A stretch of 64,000 bases of DNA from a virus: IMG/VR virus record IMGVR_UViG_3300032285_001268, positions 1-64,000 of that record; one strand, 5' to 3'. Positions 32,527-38,315 of this stretch are shown piece by piece. The position numbers and the translations under genes were made by a program. Numbering within the stretch: position 1 is the stretch's first letter; each line of letters opens with the position of its first letter. The notes under the pieces were generated by a model. The model was not told where the DNA came from. It ran no database searches and saw only the letters and a list, made by a program, of their open reading frames with translations.

Positions 32527-32853
32527 ATGTTTAATGCAAAAGATTTAGGCAAGCAGTTTATTAAGTTAGTGCAAGCTAAAGACACAGACTTAGTAGAAGA
32601 TATTGTTGACTACGACGGCGAGGATACTTACTTGCTAGACTGTTATGTAGACGACGGCGAAGCTACAGACTATGCTAGCATAGACGAGTTAATTGCTAAA
32701 GGCATTGACGGAATTGAAACTGTAGATACTGTAACAGTAATGGGTAGCGCAAGCGGCGACACACGCTGTTACAGCAATACTGTTACAGCAATAGTACTAG
32801 ACGATGGTACTAAGTGGATGGATGCGGCATACTACGATTTAATTTTTGCTTAA
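32527..32853 (+). CDS. Proline-free strongly acidic early protein
   Basis: 108 residues with many Asp/Glu and few Lys/Arg (DTDLVEDIVDYDGEDTYLLD). A DNA-mimic role is conceivable for such early acidic proteins but no family signature is seen. SD CAGGAGCGAAT is the exact complement of the loops at 40.0 kb. No TC or CC in the gene. Confidence 0.6.
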   Translation: MFNAKDLGKQFIKLVQAKDTDLVEDIVDYDGEDTYLLDCYVDDGEATDYASIDELIAKGIDGIETVDTVTVMGSASGDTRCYSNTVTAIVLDDGTKWMDAAYYDLIFA

Positions 32854-32862
32854 GGAGACTGT

Positions 32863-33051
32863 ATGAGCAACATGAGCAAAGCAATAGCATTGCATAAGGC
32901 AGTGCAGATGTTAGAGGAAGTAGACGCACTAGTGCAAAAAACACTAGGGGCTAGTGACGACTGTTACGATGTGCATTGTGCGCTGGAGGACTTGCAGGAT
33001 ACACTTGCAGGTTTTGCAGAGCAGTTAGAGGAAATGCAAATAACAGAGTAA
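32863..33051 (+). CDS. Small proline-free acidic early protein
   Basis: 62 residues, helical and acidic (LEDLQDTLAGFAEQLEEMQ). SD AAGGAGACTGT. An internal ATG at 32872 is possible. Last gene of the YC-depleted block. Confidence 0.6.
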   Translation: MSNMSKAIALHKAVQMLEEVDALVQKTLGASDDCYDVHCALEDLQDTLAGFAEQLEEMQITE

Positions 33052-33076
33052 AGTGTAGGGCTTTTGGGCAAGCTGG

Positions 33077-33105
33077 TTGACAGTTTGCCCAAATCGCAGT
33101 ATACT
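33077..33105 (+). promoter_or_regulatory. Early sigma70 promoter
   Basis: TTGACA, 17-bp spacer, TATACT; its 5' leader (TAGGCTAAGTTAACAAGGAGC) is nearly repeated after the promoter at 37433. Confidence 0.9.
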
Positions 33106-33132
33106 ATAGGCTAAGTTAACAAGGAGCGAACA

Positions 33133-33435
33133 ATGTTAAACATCAGCAAAATCGTAAAGGTCTACAACGGCAAAGTAGGTTGCATGTGCGGGTGTGGCGG
33201 CAAGTACAGCTACACAGCTGACGGGGCTACAAACTATGGCCCAGGCTATGACGTCTCCGACATGATTAACGAGCGTAGTGTACGCATTATTACAAAAAAG
33301 ATCCTCAGCAATCCTCTTGTCAAGTTTGAAGACAATTATGCTTATGTAGAGGACCGTGCCCGTAACAAGATGCAAATGGTTGTGTTCAAAGAGCCACAAG
33401 AGGTCTACAGCCCATTTGACACTTGTAACAGCTGA
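33133..33435 (+). CDS. Small early protein with GCMCGCGGKY motif
   Basis: 100 residues. Three Cys in CMCGCGGKYSY (about 17-27), likely a metal site or disulfide knot; the rest is mixed. The same motif occurs in small proteins of other phages. SD AAGGAGCGAACA. The next promoter's -35 lies in its last codons. Confidence 0.6.
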   Translation: MLNISKIVKVYNGKVGCMCGCGGKYSYTADGATNYGPGYDVSDMINERSVRIITKKILSNPLVKFEDNYAYVEDRARNKMQMVVFKEPQEVYSPFDTCNS

Positions 33436-33444
33436 CAGTATAAT
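33416..33444 (+). promoter_or_regulatory. Early sigma70 promoter inside a CDS end
   Basis: TTGACA, 17-bp spacer, TATAAT; the preceding stop codon is within the spacer. Confidence 0.9.
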
Positions 33445-33473
33445 TAAAACTTAAACACAGCAAGGAGCGAACC

Positions 33474-33719
33474 ATGCAGGTTAAAGAGCTAATTGAAGAA
33501 CTCAAGTACATGGACCCAGATGCCGAAGTACACTTCGCCTATAACTATGGCGATCACTGGCGCACTGAAGTGGCCCCAAAGGTCAGTCGGGTGCAGTCGG
33601 GTGCAGTGGAGTTTAGTGACTACCACCGCATGGACAAGGTAGCTGAAGAGGACGAGTGCTGGGACGAAGATACTGGCGATTGGAAAGAAGACGTCCGCAG
33701 GGTTGTGATTATTGATTAA
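33474..33719 (+). CDS. Conserved small early protein
   Basis: 81 residues: VKELIEELKYMDPDAEVHFAYNYGDHWRTEVAP is a pattern widespread in phage and plasmid small proteins (the rest in part here). Acidic C-terminus. SD AAGGAGCGAACC. Function unknown. Confidence 0.65.
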   Translation: MQVKELIEELKYMDPDAEVHFAYNYGDHWRTEVAPKVSRVQSGAVEFSDYHRMDKVAEEDECWDEDTGDWKEDVRRVVIID

Positions 33720-33739
33720 CCCGTAGAACTGAAGGGGAT

Positions 33740-33768
33740 TTGACAAGAGTCTCCTTTGGTGCTATAAT
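33740..33768 (+). promoter_or_regulatory. Sigma70 promoter for a non-coding RNA
   Basis: TTGACA, 17-bp spacer, TATAAT, expected start near 33775; no SD or ORF follows before the next promoter. Confidence 0.9.
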
Positions 33769-33774
33769 TGAGTT

Positions 33775-33964
33775 AAGTTAGAAATTAGGGGTTACCTACA
33801 CCGTTAGGCCCTTGGAGAGGTGGAAGCGTTCCGACGGGGACCTAGTATCCAGGGCAAGAAGGCAGACCTTCGGGCGAAGCTGGCGGGTAGAGTAGGCTGT
33901 AATGACGAAGGCAACTGACGCCCTGGAGACGGTCCTAGGCAGTTAGACCGGAGTTCCCCTAGTT
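33775..33964 (+). ncRNA. Structured non-coding RNA candidate
   Basis: About 190 bases between two consensus promoters with no usable ORF. Closing stem AATTAGGGG (33783-33791) with CCCCTAGTT (33956-33964); long-range pairing CCAGGGC (33849-33855) with GCCCTGG (33920-33926); hairpins GGAA/TTCC inside AGGT/ACCT (33818-33843), CTTC-GGGC-GAAG (33868-33879) and CGGTC/GACCG (33930-33950). The last arm overlaps the -35 of the next gene. GC is higher than its surroundings. It matches no RNA family I can name (not tmRNA, RNase P, 4.5S or group I intron core). Confidence 0.7.
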
Positions 33965-33991
33965 GACAACACTATCATTTGGTTGTATAAT
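33963..33991 (+). promoter_or_regulatory. Early sigma70 promoter
   Basis: TTGACA, 17-bp spacer, TATAAT. Confidence 0.9.
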
Positions 33992-34023
33992 ACATTTTTC
34001 AACAGTACTTAAAGGAGCGAACG

Positions 34024-34515
34024 ATGGGTACACGAAGCATGATTGCTATTCAAAATCCACATAGCAAACAAATCCGCGCAGTCTACTGCCACTGGGATGG
34101 CTACTTGGAGCACAACGGCGCTATCTTGCAGAAGCACTATGCCGCAAGCCCTAAAGTCAACAACCTTATTGCCTTAGGCGACTTGTCTAGCCTGCGCCCT
34201 GAGATTGGTGTGCAACACGCATTCAGCTCGCTTGATGTACCCAAGCAAGAGCAAGAGGCTTACGATAAAGAGCACGGCAACAGTTGCACGTTCTACGGAC
34301 GTGACAGAGGCGAGAAGGACGTGGGCTTTAAGGTGTTTGACACGCTGGCTAAGGCTTGCGATCACTACACTTGGAGCGACTACTACTACTGCTTCAAGTA
34401 CACTAAGGCCAGCGACTACACAGTTGGCGAGTGGCACTACAAGAAGAACGGCGAGCGTTGGAAGAAGCTGGCTCCTGCTATTGCTAAACTTGATCCAAAG
34501 GAGTGTGCAGAATGA
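34024..34515 (+). CDS. GTRS-type conserved phage protein
   Basis: 163 residues. MGTRSMIAIQ start and AVYCHWDGYLEHNGAILQKHY are conserved in a family of small phage proteins of unknown function. Tyr/Lys-rich C-terminal half. SD AAAGGAGCGAACG. ATGA overlap with the next gene. Confidence 0.7.
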   Translation: MGTRSMIAIQNPHSKQIRAVYCHWDGYLEHNGAILQKHYAASPKVNNLIALGDLSSLRPEIGVQHAFSSLDVPKQEQEAYDKEHGNSCTFYGRDRGEKDVGFKVFDTLAKACDHYTWSDYYYCFKYTKASDYTVGEWHYKKNGERWKKLAPAIAKLDPKECAE

Positions 34516-34727
34516 AAAAGGTAATTGTGCGCACAGAACTATATCAGGAACTTGAGGTTCCTGATAGCTGGGATAGGTATGATGTATACGATTTCCTAGC
34601 CGAGAACGAGAGCTTCCGTGAGGCTTTCCAAGGTGTAAGTAACCAAGATCAAACAGCCCGCATCCTAGACTTGGGTGTGGTTAATGAAACAGTAACAGAG
34701 ATGGGAGAAGAAGCATATGACGACTAA
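34512..34727 (+). CDS. Small acidic early protein
   Basis: 71 residues from the ATG at 34512 (ATGA overlap with the previous stop; SD AAAGGAG). VIVRTELYQELEVPDSWDRYDVYDFLAEN. Overlaps the next gene by 11 bases. Not recognised. Confidence 0.6.
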   Translation: MKKVIVRTELYQELEVPDSWDRYDVYDFLAENESFREAFQGVSNQDQTARILDLGVVNETVTEMGEEAYDD

Positions 34728-34896
34728 GGCCGGATATTATCGCAAGAAGGCTATGAGTGACAGCAGGTTTGCCACACTCTATGAGGACCCTACCTACGAG
34801 TTGCCCGAGGACAAAGAGTTTGACGGCCCGGGATTTATTGATGTGACAGGCTGGACAGCAGAAGAAGTGCGCCGCCTGGGTCACGCAGACGAATAA
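34717..34896 (+). CDS. Small early protein
   Basis: 59 residues, basic start then acidic (YEDPTYELPEDKEFDGPGF). Start preceded by GGAGAAGAAG within the upstream gene. Its stop codon forms the base of an anti-SD hairpin. Not recognised. Confidence 0.55.
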   Translation: MTTKAGYYRKKAMSDSRFATLYEDPTYELPEDKEFDGPGFIDVTGWTAEEVRRLGHADE

Positions 34897-34913
34897 CTAG
34901 TTCGCTCCTAGTT
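34895..34913 (+). promoter_or_regulatory. Hairpin displaying an anti-early-SD loop
   Basis: AACTAG, loop TTCGCTC, CTAGTT. AGTTCGCTCCT is the exact complement of the early ribosome-binding site AGGAGCGAACT. Overlaps the stop codon of the gene before it. Confidence 0.65.
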
Positions 34914-34930
34914 GCCCTTGAGGCCGGCAC

Positions 34931-34952
34931 GACCCCCTCCGAGATGGGGGTC
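34931..34952 (+). terminator. Probable terminator hairpin
   Basis: GACCCCC, 8-base loop, GGGGGTC, followed only by ACTTTA; a weak U tract. A second hairpin TGTGGC-TTTTTT-GCCACA follows at about 34967-34984. Confidence 0.5.
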
Positions 34953-34996
34953 ACTTTACAGCTAGACTGTGGCTTTTTTGCCACACTACCAGACCA

Positions 34997-35007
34997 GACC
35001 CCGCTGT
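34997..35007 (+). repeat. GACCCCGCTGT repeat, copy 5 (one mismatch)
   Basis: One base different from the other four copies, 8 bases before a -35 box. Confidence 0.55.
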
Positions 35008-35014
35008 AGCGCGG

Positions 35015-35043
35015 TTGACGCCCAAGCCAAAATCCTTTATAAT
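35015..35043 (+). promoter_or_regulatory. Early sigma70 promoter
   Basis: TTGACG, 17-bp spacer, TATAAT. Confidence 0.85.
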
Positions 35044-35067
35044 TACTACATAATGAAGGAGCGGGCA

Positions 35068-35208
35068 ATGAAGATCACTATCAAAATACCAAACAAAACT
35101 AGGGCACACCTAGTTCTATTTTGCAAGGACACACCCTTCAAGCAGAAGCGTGTAGAGAGCAAGATTAAATATAAACGTCAACCTAAGCACAAGGGGAAAG
35201 AGCTATGA
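35068..35208 (+). CDS. Small very basic early protein
   Basis: 46 residues from the ATG at 35068 (SD AAGGAGCGGGCA); more than a third Lys/Arg (KQKRVESKIKYKRQPKHKGKEL). Probably nucleic-acid binding. Overlaps the next start by 4 bases (ATGA). Confidence 0.6.
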   Translation: MKITIKIPNKTRAHLVLFCKDTPFKQKRVESKIKYKRQPKHKGKEL

Positions 35209-35453
35209 AGGGCCTAATCACCAACCAATGGGACAGGGATAACCTTAACTTCCTGCTCAATACCAAAGACAAAGATCTAAAGGATTGGCATGCACAGGCA
35301 GACGCAGACGATCTAGCCTATGCTCAGGAACTCTTGGCCGCCTACAGCCTAGAGCTGAAACTTCAGGCTGAAGAGCTCCGTATTGAGTGCGAAATGGATC
35401 TAAAGGGCGACTTTAGCCAAGCATTAGCCGTGATTGACAAGATCAAGTTTTGA
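35205..35453 (+). CDS. Small helical early protein
   Basis: 82 residues, acidic and helical (LNFLLNTKDKDLKDWHAQADADDLAYAQELL). Coupled to the basic protein before it. Its last codons contain the next -35. Similar sequences occur in phage early regions; function unknown. Confidence 0.6.
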   Translation: MKGLITNQWDRDNLNFLLNTKDKDLKDWHAQADADDLAYAQELLAAYSLELKLQAEELRIECEMDLKGDFSQALAVIDKIKF

Positions 35454-35462
35454 TACTATAAT
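35434..35462 (+). promoter_or_regulatory. Early sigma70 promoter inside a CDS end
   Basis: TTGACA, 17-bp spacer, TATAAT. Confidence 0.9.
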
Positions 35463-35490
35463 ATACACTTAAACAACAAAGGAGCGAACT

Positions 35491-35637
35491 TTGAAGACAA
35501 TGACACAGAAACTAGAGCGTGATCGCTTAAATCGGTTAAAGCGTGAGCGTAAAGCCAATCGTCAGTTTGTGCTAGGTGCAGTGATGCTGGCAACTATCTT
35601 TGTAACCCCCTTGGCCGTTGCGGCCTTACTTTCTTAA
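35491..35637 (+). CDS. Small membrane protein with TTG start
   Basis: 48 residues. The early SD AAAGGAGCGAACT places the start at the TTG at 35491; an ATG three codons on is the alternative. Basic N-terminal half (KLERDRLNRLKRERKANRQ) and one C-terminal transmembrane helix. Confidence 0.6.
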   Translation: MKTMTQKLERDRLNRLKRERKANRQFVLGAVMLATIFVTPLAVAALLS

Positions 35638-35652
35638 TCATAGGAGCGAACT

Positions 35653-36240
35653 ATGCCTAATTGGTGCAACAACTATCTCGAATTAACTCACGATGATCCA
35701 GCAATGATCACTCGTGCCCGTAAGGCCTTTGCAGACGGACGACTGCTGGACGAATTTGTGCCAGTGCCAGAGAGCCTACACATCGTAGCAGGTCGAGTAG
35801 GTGACGACAACGATCCCAAGCAGATTGAGCTTGAGGCACAGGAAAAGGCCAACCTTGAGACACATGGCTACGCCACTTGGTATGACTACTGCGTCAACGA
35901 GTGGGGCACCAAGTGGGATGTAGGTGGTGATGACTACAGCCCTGCAGATGAAAAAGACCCTAATCATACTCGTATGAGTTTTGATAGTGCCTGGGCACCC
36001 CCTGTGCCTGCTATGGCCAAGTTCCAGGACTTGGGCTTCCGAGTCAAGTTGATCTACTGGGAGTCGGGCATGTGCTTCGCAGGCCTGTTTGACGAGAACG
36101 GTGATGACTTCTATGAACTTGGCGGTATGACTGCTGATCAAGTGGCTGAAGAGATCAACCCAGAGATCGACGAGTGCATGTGCATCAGCGAAAGTATGCG
36201 TGAATGGGAAGAAGAAAACGCTGAAGAGGAAGAAGAATAA
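35653..36240 (+). CDS. Api92/DUF1281-like phage protein
   Basis: 195 residues. MPNWCNNYLELTHDD is the hallmark start; WDYCVNEWGTKWDVG-like and FDSAWAPPVPAMAKFQDLGF complete the ferredoxin-like Api92 domain. Acidic C-terminal tail (EENAEEEEE). Found in many phages and plasmids; function unknown. SD AGGAGCGAACT. Confidence 0.75.
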   Translation: MPNWCNNYLELTHDDPAMITRARKAFADGRLLDEFVPVPESLHIVAGRVGDDNDPKQIELEAQEKANLETHGYATWYDYCVNEWGTKWDVGGDDYSPADEKDPNHTRMSFDSAWAPPVPAMAKFQDLGFRVKLIYWESGMCFAGLFDENGDDFYELGGMTADQVAEEINPEIDECMCISESMREWEEENAEEEEE

Positions 36241-36243
36241 CGG

Positions 36244-36272
36244 TTGACTGCCTTACCAAAAGGCAGTACAAT
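36244..36272 (+). promoter_or_regulatory. Early sigma70 promoter
   Basis: TTGACT, 17-bp spacer, TACAAT. Confidence 0.75.
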
Positions 36273-36301
36273 TAGAATTAGTAAAACAACAAGGTACAGT
36301 A

Positions 36302-36448
36302 ATGAAAACCAACAAAGAAAAGAACTTAGAACATGATGCAAGGATGCAGGCCAAGGTTAGACCAAAGCCTGTAGAGTATAATTGGGAACCATTGGATGCA
36401 GTTGTAAAGCAATGGCGCCAAAGGAGTTATCAGAATGAGCAGGCTTGA
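36302..36448 (+). CDS. Small basic early protein
   Basis: 48 residues, KTNKEKNLEHDARMQAKVRPKPVEYNWEPLD. SD is weak (AAGGTACAG). Overlaps the next gene by 14 bases. Confidence 0.5.
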   Translation: MKTNKEKNLEHDARMQAKVRPKPVEYNWEPLDAVVKQWRQRSYQNEQA

Positions 36449-36716
36449 ATTCTATGCTCGTCCGTTAGTTGCCTTTGATGCACACCTAAAAGAACATCGT
36501 CAGATCTACTATCAGTTTGTCAAAACGATGAGTTGGGGTGCTAGTCCATATAGGTTTATCTGCCCAGAAGATCACGGTGGCGATTTGGTTACCATGATCC
36601 AAAGACAGATCAACGACTACTACATCCACAAAGAATTTGGCGATCGACCACCGAAACCTGAGCCTTTGGTTCGCCAAAAAAGAAAGAAAACGGTTGACAA
36701 GGGCTCAAAAAAGTAA
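36435..36716 (+). CDS. Small early protein
   Basis: 93 residues, basic C-terminal tail (RQKRKKTVDKGSKK). SD AAAGGAGTTATC inside the previous gene. The next -35 TTGACA lies in its tail codons. Not recognised. Confidence 0.55.
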   Translation: MSRLEFYARPLVAFDAHLKEHRQIYYQFVKTMSWGASPYRFICPEDHGGDLVTMIQRQINDYYIHKEFGDRPPKPEPLVRQKRKKTVDKGSKK

Positions 36717-36722
36717 TATAAT
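36694..36722 (+). promoter_or_regulatory. Early sigma70 promoter inside a CDS end
   Basis: TTGACA, 17-bp spacer, TATAAT. Confidence 0.9.
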
Positions 36723-36778
36723 TTGAACATGCTAAGAAATTGGCATTAATTTTAACACACACAGAAAGAGGTAACAAA

Positions 36779-37144
36779 ATGGCTACAGATAAAACATTTA
36801 ATGTATTTGGTGTTTCTAAACTCAATGGCGAGTACAAAGTTCGTTTCGCGAATGACGTGATGCGTATCAAGGTATTGGCCAAACATGGTCATGAAGATAT
36901 CACTCTTGTTGACTTGGAGAAGTCAGTGAGCAAGTATGAAGGTATCAAGGCTATTGCCACTATGCCAGAGTTTGCCAATGCGGCTGCTCAGAGTGCGATC
37001 GCTGAATACTTGGAAGAAAAAGCACCTAAGGCTAAGGTCTCTAAGCCTGTGGCAAAAGCCGCGAAGACTCCGGTAGCGAAGACTACCAAAGCGCCTGCGA
37101 AAGCAGTTCAGAAAGTTACTGAGAACGAAGACGCTCCTTTCTAA
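36779..37144 (+). CDS. Histone-H1-like protein with SSB-like acidic tip
   Basis: 121 residues from the ATG at 36779, which follows AGAGGTAAC. Residues 1-75 form a small mixed domain (FNVFGVSKLNGEYKVRFANDVMRIKVLAKHG). Residues 80-113 are a Lys/Ala/Pro repeat (KPVAKAAKTPVAKTTKAPAK), like H1 tails. The last residues ENEDAPF copy the acidic DDDIPF tip of bacterial SSB, which recruits repair and replication proteins. DNA binding plus capture of SSB partners is inferred. Confidence 0.6.
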   Translation: MATDKTFNVFGVSKLNGEYKVRFANDVMRIKVLAKHGHEDITLVDLEKSVSKYEGIKAIATMPEFANAAAQSAIAEYLEEKAPKAKVSKPVAKAAKTPVAKTTKAPAKAVQKVTENEDAPF

Positions 37145-37147
37145 TCT

Positions 37148-37330
37148 ATGTTCATTCAGTACGAAGTCTGGGGCACACTCAACGGGCATGAAGAGCTCCT
37201 TGAGTGTGTAGCAACCCTAAAAGAAGCAGAAGAGTTGGCAGAAGAAGAAAGGTTCTTTGCTGATGAGATTTGGATCCTAGAGGACACGGACGGCGACCTG
37301 AAAGAAGTTAAGCGTTACCAGGGCCTATAG
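37148..37330 (+). CDS. Small acidic early protein overlapping a tRNA
   Basis: 60 residues, acidic and helical (TLKEAEELAEEERFFADEIWILEDTDG). Its last codons and stop are the first ten bases of the tRNA. No strong SD. Not recognised. Confidence 0.5.
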   Translation: MFIQYEVWGTLNGHEELLECVATLKEAEELAEEERFFADEIWILEDTDGDLKEVKRYQGL

Positions 37331-37397
37331 CTCAGTTGGTTAGAGCAGAGGACTCATAATCCTTTGGTCCCTGGTTCGAGTCCAGGTGGGCCCACCA
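37321..37397 (+). tRNA. tRNA-Ile(CAU), lysidine type
   Basis: 77 bases, full cloverleaf: acceptor GGGCCTA/TGGGCCC, D-loop TAGCTCAGTTGGTTAGAG, anticodon loop ACTCATAAT, T-arm GGTTCGAGTCC, encoded CCA. The CAU anticodon with the GAGGACTCATAATCCTTTGG arm looks like the AUA-reading tRNA-Ile2 (C modified to lysidine) more than elongator tRNA-Met. The 5' end overlaps the preceding CDS. Confidence 0.9.
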
Positions 37398-37400
37398 CTC

Positions 37401-37430
37401 AAAGGTGTTGTAGAAATACAACACCTTTTC
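37401..37430 (+). terminator. Intrinsic terminator after the tRNA
   Basis: AAAGGTGTTG, 8-base loop, CAACACCTTT, then TC. Stem of 10 bp. Confidence 0.8.
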
Positions 37431-37432
37431 TC

Positions 37433-37461
37433 TTGACATTTTGGCTAGGCCGTGCTATACT
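37433..37461 (+). promoter_or_regulatory. Early sigma70 promoter
   Basis: TTGACA, 17-bp spacer, TATACT. Confidence 0.9.
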
Positions 37462-37487
37462 ATAGGCTAAGTTAACAAGGAGCAGTG

Positions 37488-37679
37488 ATGGGTTACAGAG
37501 TTCTTAACACCGTAGACACGATGCGTGACAATTATGGAGCACGTAAAGGCCTAGAAGGTCCTTACAATTTCAACGGCAGAGTGCTTTACTATGATCCTAA
37601 GGAAGGTAAGTATTACGATCCCAGCACAGACTTCTACGTGAGTCATGACGAATATTTTCGGTTGACAGGCCTCATCTAA
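37488..37679 (+). CDS. Small early protein
   Basis: 63 residues, Tyr/Asp-rich (VLYYDPKEGKYYDPSTDFYVSHDEYF). SD AAGGAGCAGTG. The following promoter starts inside its 3' end. Not recognised. Confidence 0.6.
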   Translation: MGYRVLNTVDTMRDNYGARKGLEGPYNFNGRVLYYDPKEGKYYDPSTDFYVSHDEYFRLTGLI

Positions 37680-37690
37680 ACCTGTATAAT
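37662..37690 (+). promoter_or_regulatory. Early sigma70 promoter inside a CDS end
   Basis: TTGACA, 17-bp spacer containing the TAA stop, TATAAT. Confidence 0.9.
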
Positions 37691-37718
37691 TATACACATA
37701 CACAGCAAGGAGCGAACC

Positions 37719-37913
37719 ATGCAAGTACACTTTATCGACACAGGAACACAGCAAGACTATGGCTTCAAAGAAGTAGAAGTCCACAGCTTCAAAATGGATC
37801 ATGCTGATGCACCCTACGCCATCGTTAGCAACCCATTCTTTCCAGGAGACAGCCTACGGGCCGAGTATAACTTTTACAACGGTAGCCTGCAATGGACGGT
37901 TGACGTCAGTTGA
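37719..37913 (+). CDS. Small early protein
   Basis: 64 residues, beta-rich (MQVHFIDTGTQQDYGFKEVEVHSFKM). SD AAGGAGCGAACC. Not recognised. Confidence 0.6.
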   Translation: MQVHFIDTGTQQDYGFKEVEVHSFKMDHADAPYAIVSNPFFPGDSLRAEYNFYNGSLQWTVDVS

Positions 37914-37928
37914 TTTTGGCAGTATAAT
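37900..37928 (+). promoter_or_regulatory. Early sigma70 promoter inside a CDS end
   Basis: TTGACG, 17-bp spacer containing the TGA stop, TATAAT. Confidence 0.85.
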
Positions 37929-37952
37929 TAACATATTAACAAGGAGCGAACC

Positions 37953-38153
37953 ATGTACGATATAGTCCAAAACCCAATTCCATTCAATGGATTCTTTTAC
38001 ACACCAGAATCATTTGCCCAACTGCAAGAGCGCATCGAACAGTTGCCAGCAAAGGAACGAGCACTTGTCTACACATTCGTAACACAGGCTATGAATCTGT
38101 GCTATCGAGAAGTAGAAGACAAGATCTTAAGCCGTGAAATCTTTGCACAATAA
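37953..38153 (+). CDS. Small early protein
   Basis: 66 residues, helical (ESFAQLQERIEQLPAKERALVYTFVTQAMNLCYREV). SD AAGGAGCGAACC. Not recognised. Confidence 0.6.
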   Translation: MYDIVQNPIPFNGFFYTPESFAQLQERIEQLPAKERALVYTFVTQAMNLCYREVEDKILSREIFAQ

Positions 38154-38162
38154 GGAGCAGTT

Positions 38163-38315
38163 ATGACTACAGCATTTGAAGCAGTTATCTACGCACTCTA
38201 CTACACATGGCCCATGTGGGCTTTCCTGGCCTTGCTGAGTCTAGCCCTGTTCGTAGAAGAAGGCATCAAAGCCTACAGCCTGCGCAAGATGGTTGACAAC
38301 CCCACGCTTTGGTAA
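38163..38315 (+). CDS. Small membrane protein
   Basis: 50 residues, one long hydrophobic helix (about 8-33) and a charged C-terminus. SD AAGGAGCAGTT. The next promoter's -35 is in its coding sequence and its stop is in the spacer. Confidence 0.6.
   Translation: MTTAFEAVIYALYYTWPMWAFLALLSLALFVEEGIKAYSLRKMVDNPTLW

Larger units (their letters stand above)
30361..33070 (+). other. Block depleted of TC and CC on the coding strand
   Basis: I count about 5 TC and 6 CC dinucleotides in 2.7 kb, and none from 32004 to 33088. C follows A or G almost always. GA and GG are common, so only the RNA-sense strand is affected. The bias runs through ten genes and the promoters between them and stops sharply on both sides. 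Confidence 0.9.

Noticed and set aside
30361-33070. YC depletion explained only by codon or amino-acid preference
   Set aside because: TC and CC are also missing across codon borders and in the promoters and leaders between genes.
33775-33964. Structured RNA as a group I intron, tmRNA or RNase P RNA
   Set aside because: No conserved group I P7 or tmRNA tag/alanine acceptor sequence, no GAGGAAAGTCC core of RNase P, and no interrupted gene around it.
34205-34555. 116-codon frame overlapping the GTRS gene
   Set aside because: Shifted shadow of a conserved gene, Arg/Thr/Ser-rich as expected from frameshifted coding sequence.
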